Shown here: positions 1-7,903 of the stretch, piece by piece
Layout: every line of letters begins with the position of its first letter
Numbering within the stretch: position 1 is the first letter of the stretch
Assembly (NCBI GenBank): GCA_001414485.1
Contig: LLEY01000359.1
Span: forward strand, 1 to 13,086
Reading direction: 5' to 3'
Length of the DNA: 13,086 nucleotides
Source: Calycina herbarum
Lineage: Eukaryota; Ascomycota; Leotiomycetes; Helotiales; Pezizellaceae
The notes under the pieces: generated by a model
The model's database searches: none
The model's input: only the letters and a program-made list of their open reading frames with translations
What the model was told of the DNA's origin: nothing
Made by a program: the position numbers and the translations under genes

Positions 1-92
1 ACCGCATACGTATTCCGTATACGTATATACAAAGAGTCCTTTGTACACCGCATACGTATTCCGAATGCGTATATACAAAGAGTCCTTTATAC
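1..92. repeat. 46-bp tandem repeat, two copies
   Basis: Two head-to-tail copies (1-46 and 47-92) differ at only three positions. Each unit contains a palindromic core around ATACGTAT and a short hairpin, TACAAAG-N4-CTTTGTA, which in copy 2 is changed by one G-to-A. The array begins at the first base of the window, so more copies may lie outside. CpA and TpG are present here, so this stretch has not been mutated like the block that follows. No gene is seen. Confidence 0.85.
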
Positions 93-110
93 ACATGTGT
101 ATATAACTAG

Positions 111-133
111 GTCCTGGGATGTCTACCTAGGAC
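111..133. other. Imperfect palindrome
   Basis: The arms GTCCTGGGATG and CTACCTAGGAC pair imperfectly (GTCCT with AGGAC at the ends). The site lies between the 46-bp repeat and the CA microsatellite. It could be the edge of a small repeat or a chance hairpin. No function is assigned. Confidence 0.4.
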
Positions 134-138
134 AAAAA

Positions 139-195
139 AACATACACACACACACATACACACACACATATACACACACACACATATACATATAA
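139..195. repeat. CA/TA microsatellite
   Basis: A run of CA dinucleotides is interrupted by TA steps. The intact CpA steps show that the C-to-T mutation process that saturates the sequence from about 246 onward stopped before this point. Confidence 0.9.
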
Positions 196-245
196 TTTAT
201 ACCCTTGACTTCTGCCTTCTGCCCTCTTGCGTGACCATTTTCACA

Positions 246-600
246 CGAAGTCTTTACTAAAGAAAGAAGCTTAGGCCTCTGTCTAAGATATAGACTTAAG
301 AGATACTAAGTCTAGGATTATAAGACGAAGATAAAGTAGATAACGAAGAAAGCGTTACTTAAACGAATAAAGAAGGTCTAGGTAGCTTCTATCTAGAAGA
401 AAGACGAAGATATTAAAAGAAGAGATATAAAAGAAAAAGAAAGGATTATAAAGGCCTCTAACTCTAACTCTAACGATTTAGGAAAAGAATAGCTTCTAGT
501 AAAAGACGCTATTAGAAGCAGAAGAAGGTTTTAAAGAAAGTAGTAGAAGAATAGATTAAGTTCTAAGAGAAGTTAATAGATAGTCTCTTATTTTTAGTTT
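246..600 (+). pseudogene. Gag C-terminal remnant with CCHC zinc knuckle
   Basis: Codons from 280 to 321 read C-L-R-Y, four residues, Y, four residues, Y. This is a CX2CX4HX4C knuckle in which three of the four zinc ligands are now tyrosine (TGY to TAT, CAC to TAC), each explained by one RIP-type transition. A lysine- and glutamate-rich tail follows. The N-terminal Gag matrix/capsid part is missing, so the copy was truncated before or during its decay. The link to Gag rests on this motif and on the downstream protease. Confidence 0.6.
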
Positions 601-627
601 CTATATTAGTTAATAAAGAATATTTTA

Positions 628-905
628 TAAAGACTCTTCTTAACTCTAGATATTTATTATATAGACTTATTAGCTCCTTCTTTACTACCTAGAATAACCT
701 TTAGTATATTCCTATCTCCTCTTAAGAGCTCTCTAGCTTTAATACTCTCTTAGACGATATAGTAATAGAAGTTACTACTGTCTCTTTAGACATCGATAGA
801 TACTATAAAGCTAGGTCGTTTCTCTACGTTATTCCTCTCTTAGAGTTATATAATATAATTCTAGGACTTCTCTAGATTATTAAATAAGACGCTTAAATTA
901 ATAGT
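628..905 (+). pseudogene. Retroelement aspartic protease remnant
   Basis: With stops read through, the frame gives a retropepsin-like segment: an eroded active-site region near 640, a central VTTVSLDID stretch, and an IILGL-type motif near 860, matching the ILGLPW motif that closes fungal gypsy proteases. The protein would mature the Gag-Pol polyprotein. In-frame TAG/TAA codons show it is dead. Confidence 0.6.
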
Positions 906-1387
906 ATTACTTCTAAATACCTTATCTCTTTAACGAATATACTTATATAAAATTAAGCTAAAATTCTATTAATTACTAGTCTATCTCTATTAAGGCTTTT
1001 TAGATAATAATAAATAAGTCTTACTAAAATATATAAGTATTCTTAGCTAGCTTATAAGATATTACTAAGGTTTTTAAGAAGACGAAGAAGACGAAAACAG
1101 ATTCTTAAACGAAGCTACTACTATAATTCTAGGATTACCTTAGCGTCTTTAGCTTAAAAGACTTAAACAAAGTGCCTCCTTTATAAAGTAATAGAATAGA
1201 CTACTAGATTAAACTTATAAAAGAAGATAGAAAGAAAGCTATAGTCTCTTAAAGGCCGCTCTATAATATATCTTATAATAAACTTCTTATTCTCTAAAGA
1301 ATACTTATAGAGTATATAAACAAAGGCTAGATTCGAGTTAGTAACTCTTCTACTACTGCTCTTATACTCTTTGTATAAAAGCTAGAA

Positions 1388-1975
1388 AGAGGTCTACGGT
1401 TTTATATCGATTACTATACTCTAAATAAAGTTATATAAAAGAACTAGTATCTACTTCCTCTAATCTATAAAACCTTATAATAAGTAGAGAAGGTAAAACA
1501 GTATATAAAACTTAATATAAGCTAAGCTTTTTACTAAATCTAGATTATAAAAAGAGATAAATAGAAGATAGCCTTTTATATAAGATATAGATTATATAAA
1601 TAAATAGTTACTTCTTTTAGACTTATAAATATACTAAGTATATTCTAAAGATATATTAACTAGATACTATAGAAATACCTAGATAACTTCTACTCTACTT
1701 ATATAAACGATATTTTAATCTTTATAAATAGAACTTTTAAAGAATATAAAGAATAAGTTAAGCTTATTCTAAAGAAGCTTAAAGATATAGAGCTCTTTCT
1801 CGATATTAATAAATATAAATTCTTAGTTATATAGACGAAGTATCTAGAGTTTATCTTTAATATTAACTTAGAAGTAGAAATAGATCTAGAAAAGATAAAG
1901 ACGATTCTTAACTAGGAAGTATCTATAATAGTTAAGGCTATATAAAGCTTTCTTAGCTTTATAAACTTTATTAAA
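1388..1975 (+). pseudogene. Reverse transcriptase remnant (Ty3/gypsy)
   Basis: Frame 2 shows the conserved gypsy RT blocks: RFYIDYYTLNKV near 1397 (family RxCIDYRxLN), LLPLI, KLNIS-x-AFY, and the catalytic box at 1700-1711 reading Y-I-N-D instead of the usual Y-I-D-D, followed by ILIF. The first catalytic aspartate has become asparagine (GAY to AAC), a G-to-A change. Many TAA/TAG stops interrupt the frame. A frameshift near 1975-1985 moves the next domain into frame 1. The enzyme would copy the element RNA into cDNA; this copy cannot. Confidence 0.85.
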
Positions 1976-1983
1976 ACTTTATT

Positions 1984-2510
1984 AAGGACTATTCTAATAT
2001 TATAAGACCTCTTATAAAACTTACTTATAAGAAATACGTGTTTATATAAACGAACGAATATTAAGACGTCTTTAAATAACTAAAGTATATATTTACTATA
2101 GCTCTAGCTCTTATATAATTTAATTATAAAAGATAAATAATTATAGAAACAGACTCTTCTAGCTAGTATATTAGCGGCGCGCTTATATAATATAACAACG
2201 AAGGACTCTTATAACTCTATATCTTCTTTTTAAAGAAGAACTTATCTACTAAATATAACTATAAAATCTATAATAAGAAGATACTAGCTATTATATAGTA
2301 TTTTAAAGCTTAAGATCCTAAGTTATAAAGTATAGATAGCTTTAAGATTCGAATAGACTATAAGAACCTCGAGTACTTTATATTAGTATAGAAGCTTATA
2401 GAATAATAAATATAATAGTCTCTAGCTCTCTTAAAGTATAACTTTATAATTATATATATTAAAGAGAAGGATAATATTCGAGTAGACGCTCTTTTATAAT
2501 AAGAGTAAGA
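1984..2510 (+). pseudogene. Connection and RNase H remnant of gypsy pol
   Basis: Frame 1 from about 1984 reads DYSNIIRPL then, at 2143, IIETDSS, the first RNase H aspartate being at 2152-2154. Next come FFLKKNLS and a KYNYKIYNKK segment, where families have E-NYEIYDKE, so the second acidic residue is lost to lysine. The IDYKNLEYF box follows, with aspartate kept at 2356-2358. The order and spacing fit the gypsy RNase H that follows RT. The segment is broken by stops and by the frameshift from the RT frame. Confidence 0.8.
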
Positions 2511-2739
2511 TATACTAGACGACGCTATAGACGAACGAATCAATTACTATATAAAGCAACTTCTTAAGTTTATAAACGAAAAAGAATAGACTCTAGAGAT
2601 CGTAAAAGCAAACCTAGTGTAGACGTAAGTAGTACAGACGTAAGAAGTACTCCTAGATAACGAAAGAACTCTCTAAGAACTCTAGATAATAGCTAAAGAA
2701 GTAGACGCCGACCTTTGAATAATAGAAGACGTTATATAA

Positions 2740-3135
2740 CAAGGTAGAAGAACGTTCTCTACTAGCTTAAAGCTTAAAGTATCGATGTCTAAATATACTC
2801 TTATAAACAAAGGAAAGCTAAAGTTCTAGAACTAGATATAGGTTCTAAATAACAAAGAACTCTATATAAAGATAATTTAGTTTATATACGATTTAAAGCT
2901 CTATAGTTACTCTAGATAAGAGAGCACGGCCTAGATTCTCTTATAATAATACTTCTAACCTTAGATATTATAAGACGTATAAAGGTTTATATGAAATTAT
3001 AATACTTATAGAAGAAATAAGGCTTAAAGAGACGTATAATAAGAATTCTTAAAGCTTCTACTAGTTCTAAACTGAATCTAGAGTGAAATTTTAATAGACT
3101 TTATAGTTAAGCTCTTAAAAAGTAATAGATATATA
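2740..3135 (+). pseudogene. Integrase zinc finger and 5' half of the core
   Basis: An HHCC-type segment is visible: a histidine-poor eroded first half around 2885-2915, then NYNTYRRNKA near 2993-3020, corresponding to NC-x-TC-R-x-K-A with both cysteines turned to tyrosine. At about 3082-3133 the frame reads SEILIDFIVKLLKSNRY, the start of the integrase catalytic core with its first acidic residue (family SMDFIVxLPxS). The sequence stops at the TA target of the inserted transposon and resumes at 4248. Confidence 0.75.
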
Positions 3136-3196
3136 ACGTATTTCCTAGTCGAGTAGATTACTCGGTTAAGTAGATTATAAGAATACTAAAACGCGA
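3136..3196 (+). repeat. Left terminal inverted repeat of the pogo-like element
   Basis: 61 bp, inverted match to 4185-4245 with five mismatches (element positions 11, 12, 27, 28 and 39). Four are transitions consistent with C-to-T mutation hitting the two ends differently. The similarity ends abruptly just inside ACGCGA. Confidence 0.9.
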
Positions 3197-3236
3197 TAAC
3201 TCTAAATATATTATAATAATACTATTAAAAAAAACC

Positions 3237-4163
3237 CTAGCTACTTATATTAATCGATTCTTAGAATACTTTATATATATAAGTATTATATCTAACCTAA
3301 TTATATAAACTATAACATCGTCGCTTACCTTCGAAGTACTAGTACTATATATTATTACTACTCTCTTTCTACTAAGTTTAAGTACTTTAAATAATTTCCT
3401 CGTCTTTCTTAACTATAAGACTTCTACCTTAGTAAATACGCCTCTTTCGCTTTCTCTCTCTTCTCTTTTTAAGCTAATTTACCTCTTATAACACCTTAAT
3501 TTCAGCTTTTATAAGAGTAGCTTCGTATATTATAATTTAAGCTCTCTTAGTAAGCTAATCGAATACCTTATTAATTAATATATAAGAGCTATCTTAGTAT
3601 TATATAATATAGTTTTTAAGATATATAGTCTAGAATTCAAGCTCTATTACGTTCTATAGCGTCTTTAGAGTCTAGTTTAGCTCGTTTGTAGAAGATAAAG
3701 TTAGTGTCTTTAGTCTTAGATTAAAATAAGAAAGAACGTTCTTAGAGTCTTCGTACTAAGCTCTTTTATAATCGTACTTACAGCTGAATTTTATCTTAAT
3801 CTCTATATAGTATTTAATAAAAGTAGAAGTCTAATTCTTATCTACTAGAGACGCTTCGCGTTTAGAGAGAAGGTCTACTATTTCTTAAACAGCTACTAGC
3901 TAGAGTAGGAATCCGCGCGAATCTAGGTTAAGAATATATCGTATAATAGCTAGCTTTTCTTAGAAGGTAAGTCTTTAAGTATTAGAGAGAGTGTCGCGTT
4001 ATAAAAGTAGTTTATATAATCAGTTATAGAAGGATATATAGAGTACGTTATATACTTTAATATAAGCTTATATACTTCTAAATTAACCTGATTTAAAAGC
4101 TTAAATAGCTAAAAGAATATAACTCTCTTAATTAAAGAGCTAGGCTTAATATAGTAGTAGTAT
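3237..4163 (-). pseudogene. Transposase remnant: DNA-binding and C-terminal parts, no DDE core
   Basis: Read on the minus strand from an ATA at 4163 (probably a mutated ATG) to TAG at 3239-3237, one frame holds for 309 codons. Visible parts in order are a pipsqueak-like helix-turn-helix (AFKSG...AYIKVYNV, about residues 20-50), a CENP-B/Tc5-type helix-turn-helix (LAIIRYILNLDSRGF through FIKYYIEIK and KYDYKRA, about residues 70-140), a C-terminal tail (VLSYFNLRLKTLT, then DSSY and EATLIKAEIKVL), a basic stretch, and a decayed CX2CX4HX4C knuckle. The catalytic DDE domain, normally about 300 residues between the second helix-turn-helix and this tail, is absent; the junction is near 3735-3745. 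Internal stops are RIP-type. Before decay it would have bound transposon ends without cutting them. Confidence 0.75.
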
Positions 4164-4191
4164 TTTTAATTTTTAAGTAGAGTGTCGCGTT
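3990..4191. repeat. Subterminal direct repeat AGTGTCGCGTT in the pogo-like element
   Basis: The 11-mer occurs at 3990-4000 and 4181-4191 in the same orientation. A mutated, inverted third copy (complement of AGAGTTATCGCGTT) lies at the inner edge of the left terminal repeat near 3190-3202. Repeated subterminal motifs are common transposase-binding sites. The binding role is inferred. Confidence 0.5.
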
Positions 4192-4245
4192 TTAGTATTC
4201 TTATAAGCTACTTAACCAGGTAATCTACTCGACCGGGAAATACGT
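4185..4245 (-). repeat. Right terminal inverted repeat of the pogo-like element
   Basis: Inverted partner of 3136-3196. It keeps CCGG where the left end has CTAG, so it is the less mutated end at those positions. It is followed by the TA target duplicate at 4246-4247. Confidence 0.9.
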
Positions 4246-4247
4246 TA

Positions 4248-5252
4248 AATATAGTTATAATTATATATAGACTAGAAAAAGAAATAATCTACAATAGTTT
4301 TAAGAATATTATAGCTAAAACAGTTACTAGATAGTTTATTTAAACCTTCTACTAAAAGTACTACTTACTAAAAGTAATAGTATCTAATTAAGAAACGTAG
4401 TTTATAAACTATCTCTAGATAAGAATATACTCTCTCTTAGGAATTATATAATAACTTTCTATAGCTTTTTACCTAGATATAAATAGATCTATAAAGCGAA
4501 TAAACTAGATAGTAGAAATCTATTTATAAATGTTTATAGATTATACTTAAGATAACTAAAAAGAGCTAATACTATTTACTAAATTAGTAATTAATAATCG
4601 AATAGTATTAGCTACGAAAGTAAGCCTCTTCTTTCTTAAATATAGATACTATACTAAAACTCTAGATATCTAGTACGAGCTTTTAGACGAAGCTACGCTA
4701 CGATTATTAATTTAGAAAGCTAATATAATTATACGAAAGCTTAAAGAAGTATAGAAATAGATATAGTTAGTAATAGCTACTATATAGTAAATAATAGAAG
4801 ACGTTATAAACAGAAGAAGATAATAAGTACTAAGCTTTAAAGTTAGAGACAAAGTCTAGCTAAATCTATAGAACGTTTATATAATAAGAAAGTTAAAGAA
4901 GCTCGATACTAAGTAAGCTAAGTATATAGTACTAGAGGTAATTAGAATATATAGTTATCGCTTAGATACTCTCTCTAGAATCTATAACGTATTCTACTCC
5001 TAGCTACTACGACTAGTCTTAAATAACCTACTACTAAGTTAAGTTTAAGATAACGATTAGCCTAGACCTAAGATTCTCGAAGATAACGAAGAATATATAG
5101 TAGAAGTAATTCTTAATAAACGAAAAGGACGAGGACGTACTAGTAAGCTACTTATAAAGTAGAAAGAATATACTAGGCTAATCTAAGAATCTTAAGACGT
5201 TCTTAAGAATACGAAGGCTTATAATCTCTAAAGAACTAGAGAGAAGAGGTAA
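4248..5252 (+). pseudogene. Integrase core 3' half, C-terminus and chromodomain
   Basis: The frame resumes directly after the TA duplicate with NIVIIIYRLEKE, corresponding to the VVVDRLTK-type core strand. At about 4455 it reads LSIAFYLDINRSIKRIN, the eroded STAYHPQTDGQTERVN box. VINNRIV and SLFFLKYRY follow, then the C-terminal KVRDKV, LKKLDTKYAKYIVLEVI and YNVFYS-LLR, which match the integrase GPF/Y-like region. A chromodomain (EEYIVEVILNKRKGRG...LLIK-KEYTRLI-ES) ends near 5220. Chromodomains steer integration toward marked chromatin. The frame is broken by many TAA/TAG codons. A purine run (GAGAGAAGAGG) just before the LTR is the likely polypurine tract. Confidence 0.85.
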
Positions 5253-5492
5253 TATAATAGTTTATACTCGAAGAGTACTCGGTCTACTAACCTTCGTATA
5301 AAACGTAACCTTACGTAACCTCGATATAAGAGGTTCTAATATCGTTCTAATAACTAGTAATTATATATAGTCTTTATATATAAAACCTCTTTTCTTATAT
5401 ATAGAATAGACTTCTTCTCTTTCTCTCTCTTAGTTAATTCTTCTTAGAATAAAAACAACCTTATCTATTAACCTCTTTATATTCGGCTTATA
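5253..5492 (+). repeat. 3' LTR of the left gypsy element
   Basis: The LTR starts at TATAATAGTTTATACTCG, directly after the polypurine run. TA instead of the usual TG at the edge fits RIP. The first 90 or so bases match, in opposite orientation, 10959-11048. A TATATAAAA box (about 5381-5389) and a pyrimidine-rich stretch follow, as in an LTR promoter. The right end is uncertain because no 5' LTR is available for comparison; 5492 is a guess from a TTATAATA-type terminus. Confidence 0.6.
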
Positions 5493-5840
5493 ATAATTAT
5501 TTATTCTAAGTCTTATTTAAAATACGTCTATTATATAAACTTAACTACTAATTTAGTAAAAAACTAGTTATTAAGTTAGTTTCTTCTTTAAATAGTCTCT
5601 TATACTATATTATAATAATATCTAATCTAATTTCTTAGTATTATAAAAGACTTTTATATAAATATTTTAGATTTTTAGAAATTATTTAGAAAATTAAATA
5701 AGTTTTTAAGATATTATAACTCGACTTTTTATATATTAAATTACTTTTCTATAACTTGTCTAAGTATATTACATAGATTAATTAAGTATTAAAGGCTTTT
5801 AAAAAAAACTATTATTTTATTAGAGTAAATCGTGTTTTAT
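5493..5840. other. AT-rich RIP-type sequence without a recognisable gene
   Basis: This continues the mutated composition up to the point where TG and CA reappear (GTGTTTTATGTTTTGTG, from about 5831). No domain is readable. It may be the rest of the LTR or another decayed repeat. Confidence 0.6.
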
Positions 5841-6504
5841 GTTTTGTGTTTTTCTAATAGCTAACTCTGTCCTCTGTAAAATAGACCGACCGGACACCTG
5901 GTAACGAGTCAACGCAAACTTAGTAAAAGCGATACATACTTAGCATTCTGGTTAATTCTGGTTAATTAATACTCTCGGCATCTACTTGTATTTCTCTTGT
6001 GTTTTTGCGGTTTTGCCACGGCGAGTTATGCCCGGTTGCGGGTTTCTGCTACTTTTCACCTTGTACCAAATTCTGAACTCTTTGCAAGTCAGGAAAAGAT
6101 ATGAAAAATATAGACTAGCTCTGAAATAACTTATTAATAACTGTACTAGTCCTTGAAGATTTTGATTACGTTGTTGTTGTACTGTCTTTCAAAGATAGGG
6201 AGGGGAGGACATCCAGGTTTTCCGTCCCAGTAGAGCCTACCCACCACAGCTTGACACTAAAACAAAACACAAACATCATATTCTATTACAGCTTGTGCCT
6301 TTTACCTTCAGGTTTTTATTCTTTTTGTTTCCAATCTACTCTGCTCTCTTCCCTGTAGGTATAGGTACTTTCTTTGTACTGCCGCTCCACACCGCCTTTA
6401 ATATTTGGGACAAGCCCATCACGGAAAACGGCGTCCACGGCGCATCTATTCTTCTTCAACACCAAACACCTCTGGATCCAGCACAACGCTGAACAGATCC
6501 CAAG
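5841..6504. other. Intergenic region and probable promoter/leader of the small gene
   Basis: Composition is normal from here. Visible features are a 10-bp tandem duplication TCTGGTTAAT (5947-5966), a CCAAT box at 6331-6335, and a pyrimidine-rich tract (about 6310-6352) of the type often seen before transcription starts in filamentous fungi. Short open frames in this part have no coding character that I can recognise. Confidence 0.5.
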
Positions 6505-6653
6505 ATGGCGCCCAAGGCCAGTTCCGACTCTGTAGTCGGCGACACGTATCTTGGTACTGTAGGTGACGAGTTTTCCTTGCAAGTATTCAAAATTTCCCAA
6601 TCTCTCGCCGCCTCAATTCTATCCACTACTGAGTCCCCCACCAGGTCGGAACA

Positions 6654-7052
6654 ATGCCCTGCTACACCTGCAAGCTCCGCGGCAGCCTCACAGACAGCGA
6701 CAGCAACTGGCGCCTTTGGAACGCCGACATGAAGGTGTACCGCGACGGGGCTGGCAAGGGCGAAGACGAAGAAGAATGGTCCTCGATCGATGAGGAAATC
6801 ATAACCAAGATGGAGCGTCGGCGGAAGGCCATTCTGTGGTTTTCCGTCTCGGAGGAATTGAGAGGCAAACACCTTACGGATATGGGGGGAAGGGATAAGA
6901 CGTCGGACGATGTGATGAAGAGGTTATTTGACAATGTGGCGCCCGAGGGGACTATATATCGGCCGCTGGAGAAGTTGACGGTCGAGGAGCATATGAGGGA
7001 GTCTATGAGAAGAGCTAGGGAGAGGAGGCGCCAAGAGAAGGAGAAAGCATAA
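6654..7052 (+). CDS. Small charged protein of unknown function
   Basis: Uninterrupted 132-residue frame starting at AACAATGCC (A at -3). The protein begins MPCYTCKLRG, contains an acidic EDEEEW patch (about residues 37-42) and ends in a strongly basic, probably helical tail (RARERRRQEKEKA). I see no signal peptide, membrane segment or known domain, and I do not recognise the family. An alternative model starts at 6505 in an excellent context (CAAGATGG) and splices 6559-6644 (GTAGGT to CCAG, 86 nt, phase 0) into VGT-MPCYTC, giving 153 residues. The opposite-strand frame here looks like a shadow. The gene ends 851 bp before the convergent oxidoreductase pseudogene. The call is from frame length, start context and position only. 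Confidence 0.5.
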   Translation: MPCYTCKLRGSLTDSDSNWRLWNADMKVYRDGAGKGEDEEEWSSIDEEIITKMERRRKAILWFSVSEELRGKHLTDMGGRDKTSDDVMKRLFDNVAPEGTIYRPLEKLTVEEHMRESMRRARERRRQEKEKA

Positions 7053-7903
7053 AGAACCCACAGGATTGTTGTCACGGCATCTACGGATTCGTTTCAGTTA
7101 TTGGTGGGAATCCTCGAATACTTGATGTGTCAGACTCGCTCGTCTGGCAGGATATTGGAGGCATTCCATCTTGCCATATGCTGGCGCACTCACGAGGCGT
7201 CAAAATCTGCGACGATGAATACAGGGCCCACTTCTTGATGGAGTTCAGGACTTTGGCTATCGTCTAGAGCGATTTGAAACTGGCAAGCACAAGTTATTCT
7301 TCGGATCCACAATTGAACAAAATTGAATTCGGAAGCTCTGAATTTTTACTTTTGAAGTAATTGTTGTACAACCGACAAAATGTTCATAGGTTGTTGCTGA
7401 AGACAACGAGCTCTGGGTAGACCAAGGTAGTTTCTTGAATCCTTCGGCGCCTTGCGGTGTGCTCATCTAATTCCATCCAAGGAGAAATCTCGAAACCAAG
7501 TTAGCACATGGAGAAATTCCAATTGGGGCTACGAGTATCTCTCTAAGTTGATTTCATTCTGCGTCAGCTCTTTTTTTATCGTCAACTACTTCTTATAATT
7601 TATAGTTTAATTGATTTCTTCACATGCTATCTTGGTTTCTTTCTTTCCTCCTAAGTTAGTTGGACATTGTTGGATTACTCGTGAGTTACTCGTGGATTAC
7701 TCGCGACTTATTTGGCAGCTTACTTGTACGTACCTCATGGCTTACTCGCGACTCAATTCTTTATGTTTTTTCTCGTTGCTCTGTTTTTCTTTTAATGTAT
7801 TGCAATTCTTAAGCAAATTTTATACATATGGAGTATTATCTGAACATAATAGCGGAAAAGACTGAAAGAAGAGAATAGTACTTCAACGCAATTATGACGC
7901 ATT
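7053..7903. other. Intergenic region between convergent genes
   Basis: This holds the 3' flanks of both genes. Short frames at 7257-7466 (-) and 7611-7865 (+) show no domain or coding character. The only structure noticed is the 11-bp tandem repeat at 7672-7704 and a related TTACTCGCGACT at 7742-7753. No AATAAA signal is evident for either gene. Confidence 0.5.
7672..7704. repeat. 11-bp tandem repeat, three copies
   Basis: The units GGATTACTCGT, GAGTTACTCGT and GGATTACTCGC lie head to tail; the core TTACTCG recurs once more at 7742-7748. It is in normal-composition DNA between the two genes. Function unknown. Confidence 0.7.

Larger units (their letters stand above)
3136..4245 (-). mobile_element. 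Fot1/pogo-like (Tc1/mariner superfamily) transposon, internally deleted
   Basis: This 1,110-bp element has 61-bp terminal inverted repeats (56 of 61 matches; four of the five differences are transitions) beginning ACGTATTTCC, and is flanked by TA on both sides (3134-3135 and 4246-4247). TA duplication and the encoded CENP-B-like DNA-binding region point to the Fot1/pogo branch. Autonomous fungal relatives are usually about 1.8-2 kb, so this copy is short. It sits inside the gypsy integrase. Excision with one TA copy makes the integrase frame continuous (SNRYI then NIVIII). The whole element is RIP-mutated. Confidence 0.85.
246..5492 (+). mobile_element. RIP-mutated Ty3/gypsy chromovirus relic, 5'-truncated
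   Basis: Decayed but ordered retroelement domains read left to right: Gag zinc knuckle (280-321), aspartic protease (about 628-905), reverse transcriptase (about 1388-1975), RNase H (about 1984-2510), integrase zinc finger and core (about 2740-3135 and 4248-4560), integrase C-terminus and chromodomain (to about 5240), then an LTR beginning at about 5253. This is the Ty3/gypsy order with a chromodomain, that is, a chromovirus. There is no 5' LTR and no N-terminal Gag; the RIP-type composition simply begins near 246. Stops are nearly all TAA or TAG, as expected from C-to-T changes at CpA on both strands. A DNA transposon is inserted at 3136-4245. The right end (5492) is an estimate. Confidence 0.85.

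Noticed and set aside
1..92. CRISPR-like array
   Set aside because: The repeat units are directly adjacent without spacers and the setting is a fungal genome.
2358..2543. 61-residue minus-strand frame
   Set aside because: It is antisense to RNase H and downstream pol, and low-complexity Ile/Tyr/Ser content reflects the AT-rich composition.
6456..6872. 138-residue minus-strand open frame
   Set aside because: It overlaps the plus-strand gene, has no recognisable motif and mirrors the charged plus-strand frame, so it is treated as a shadow.
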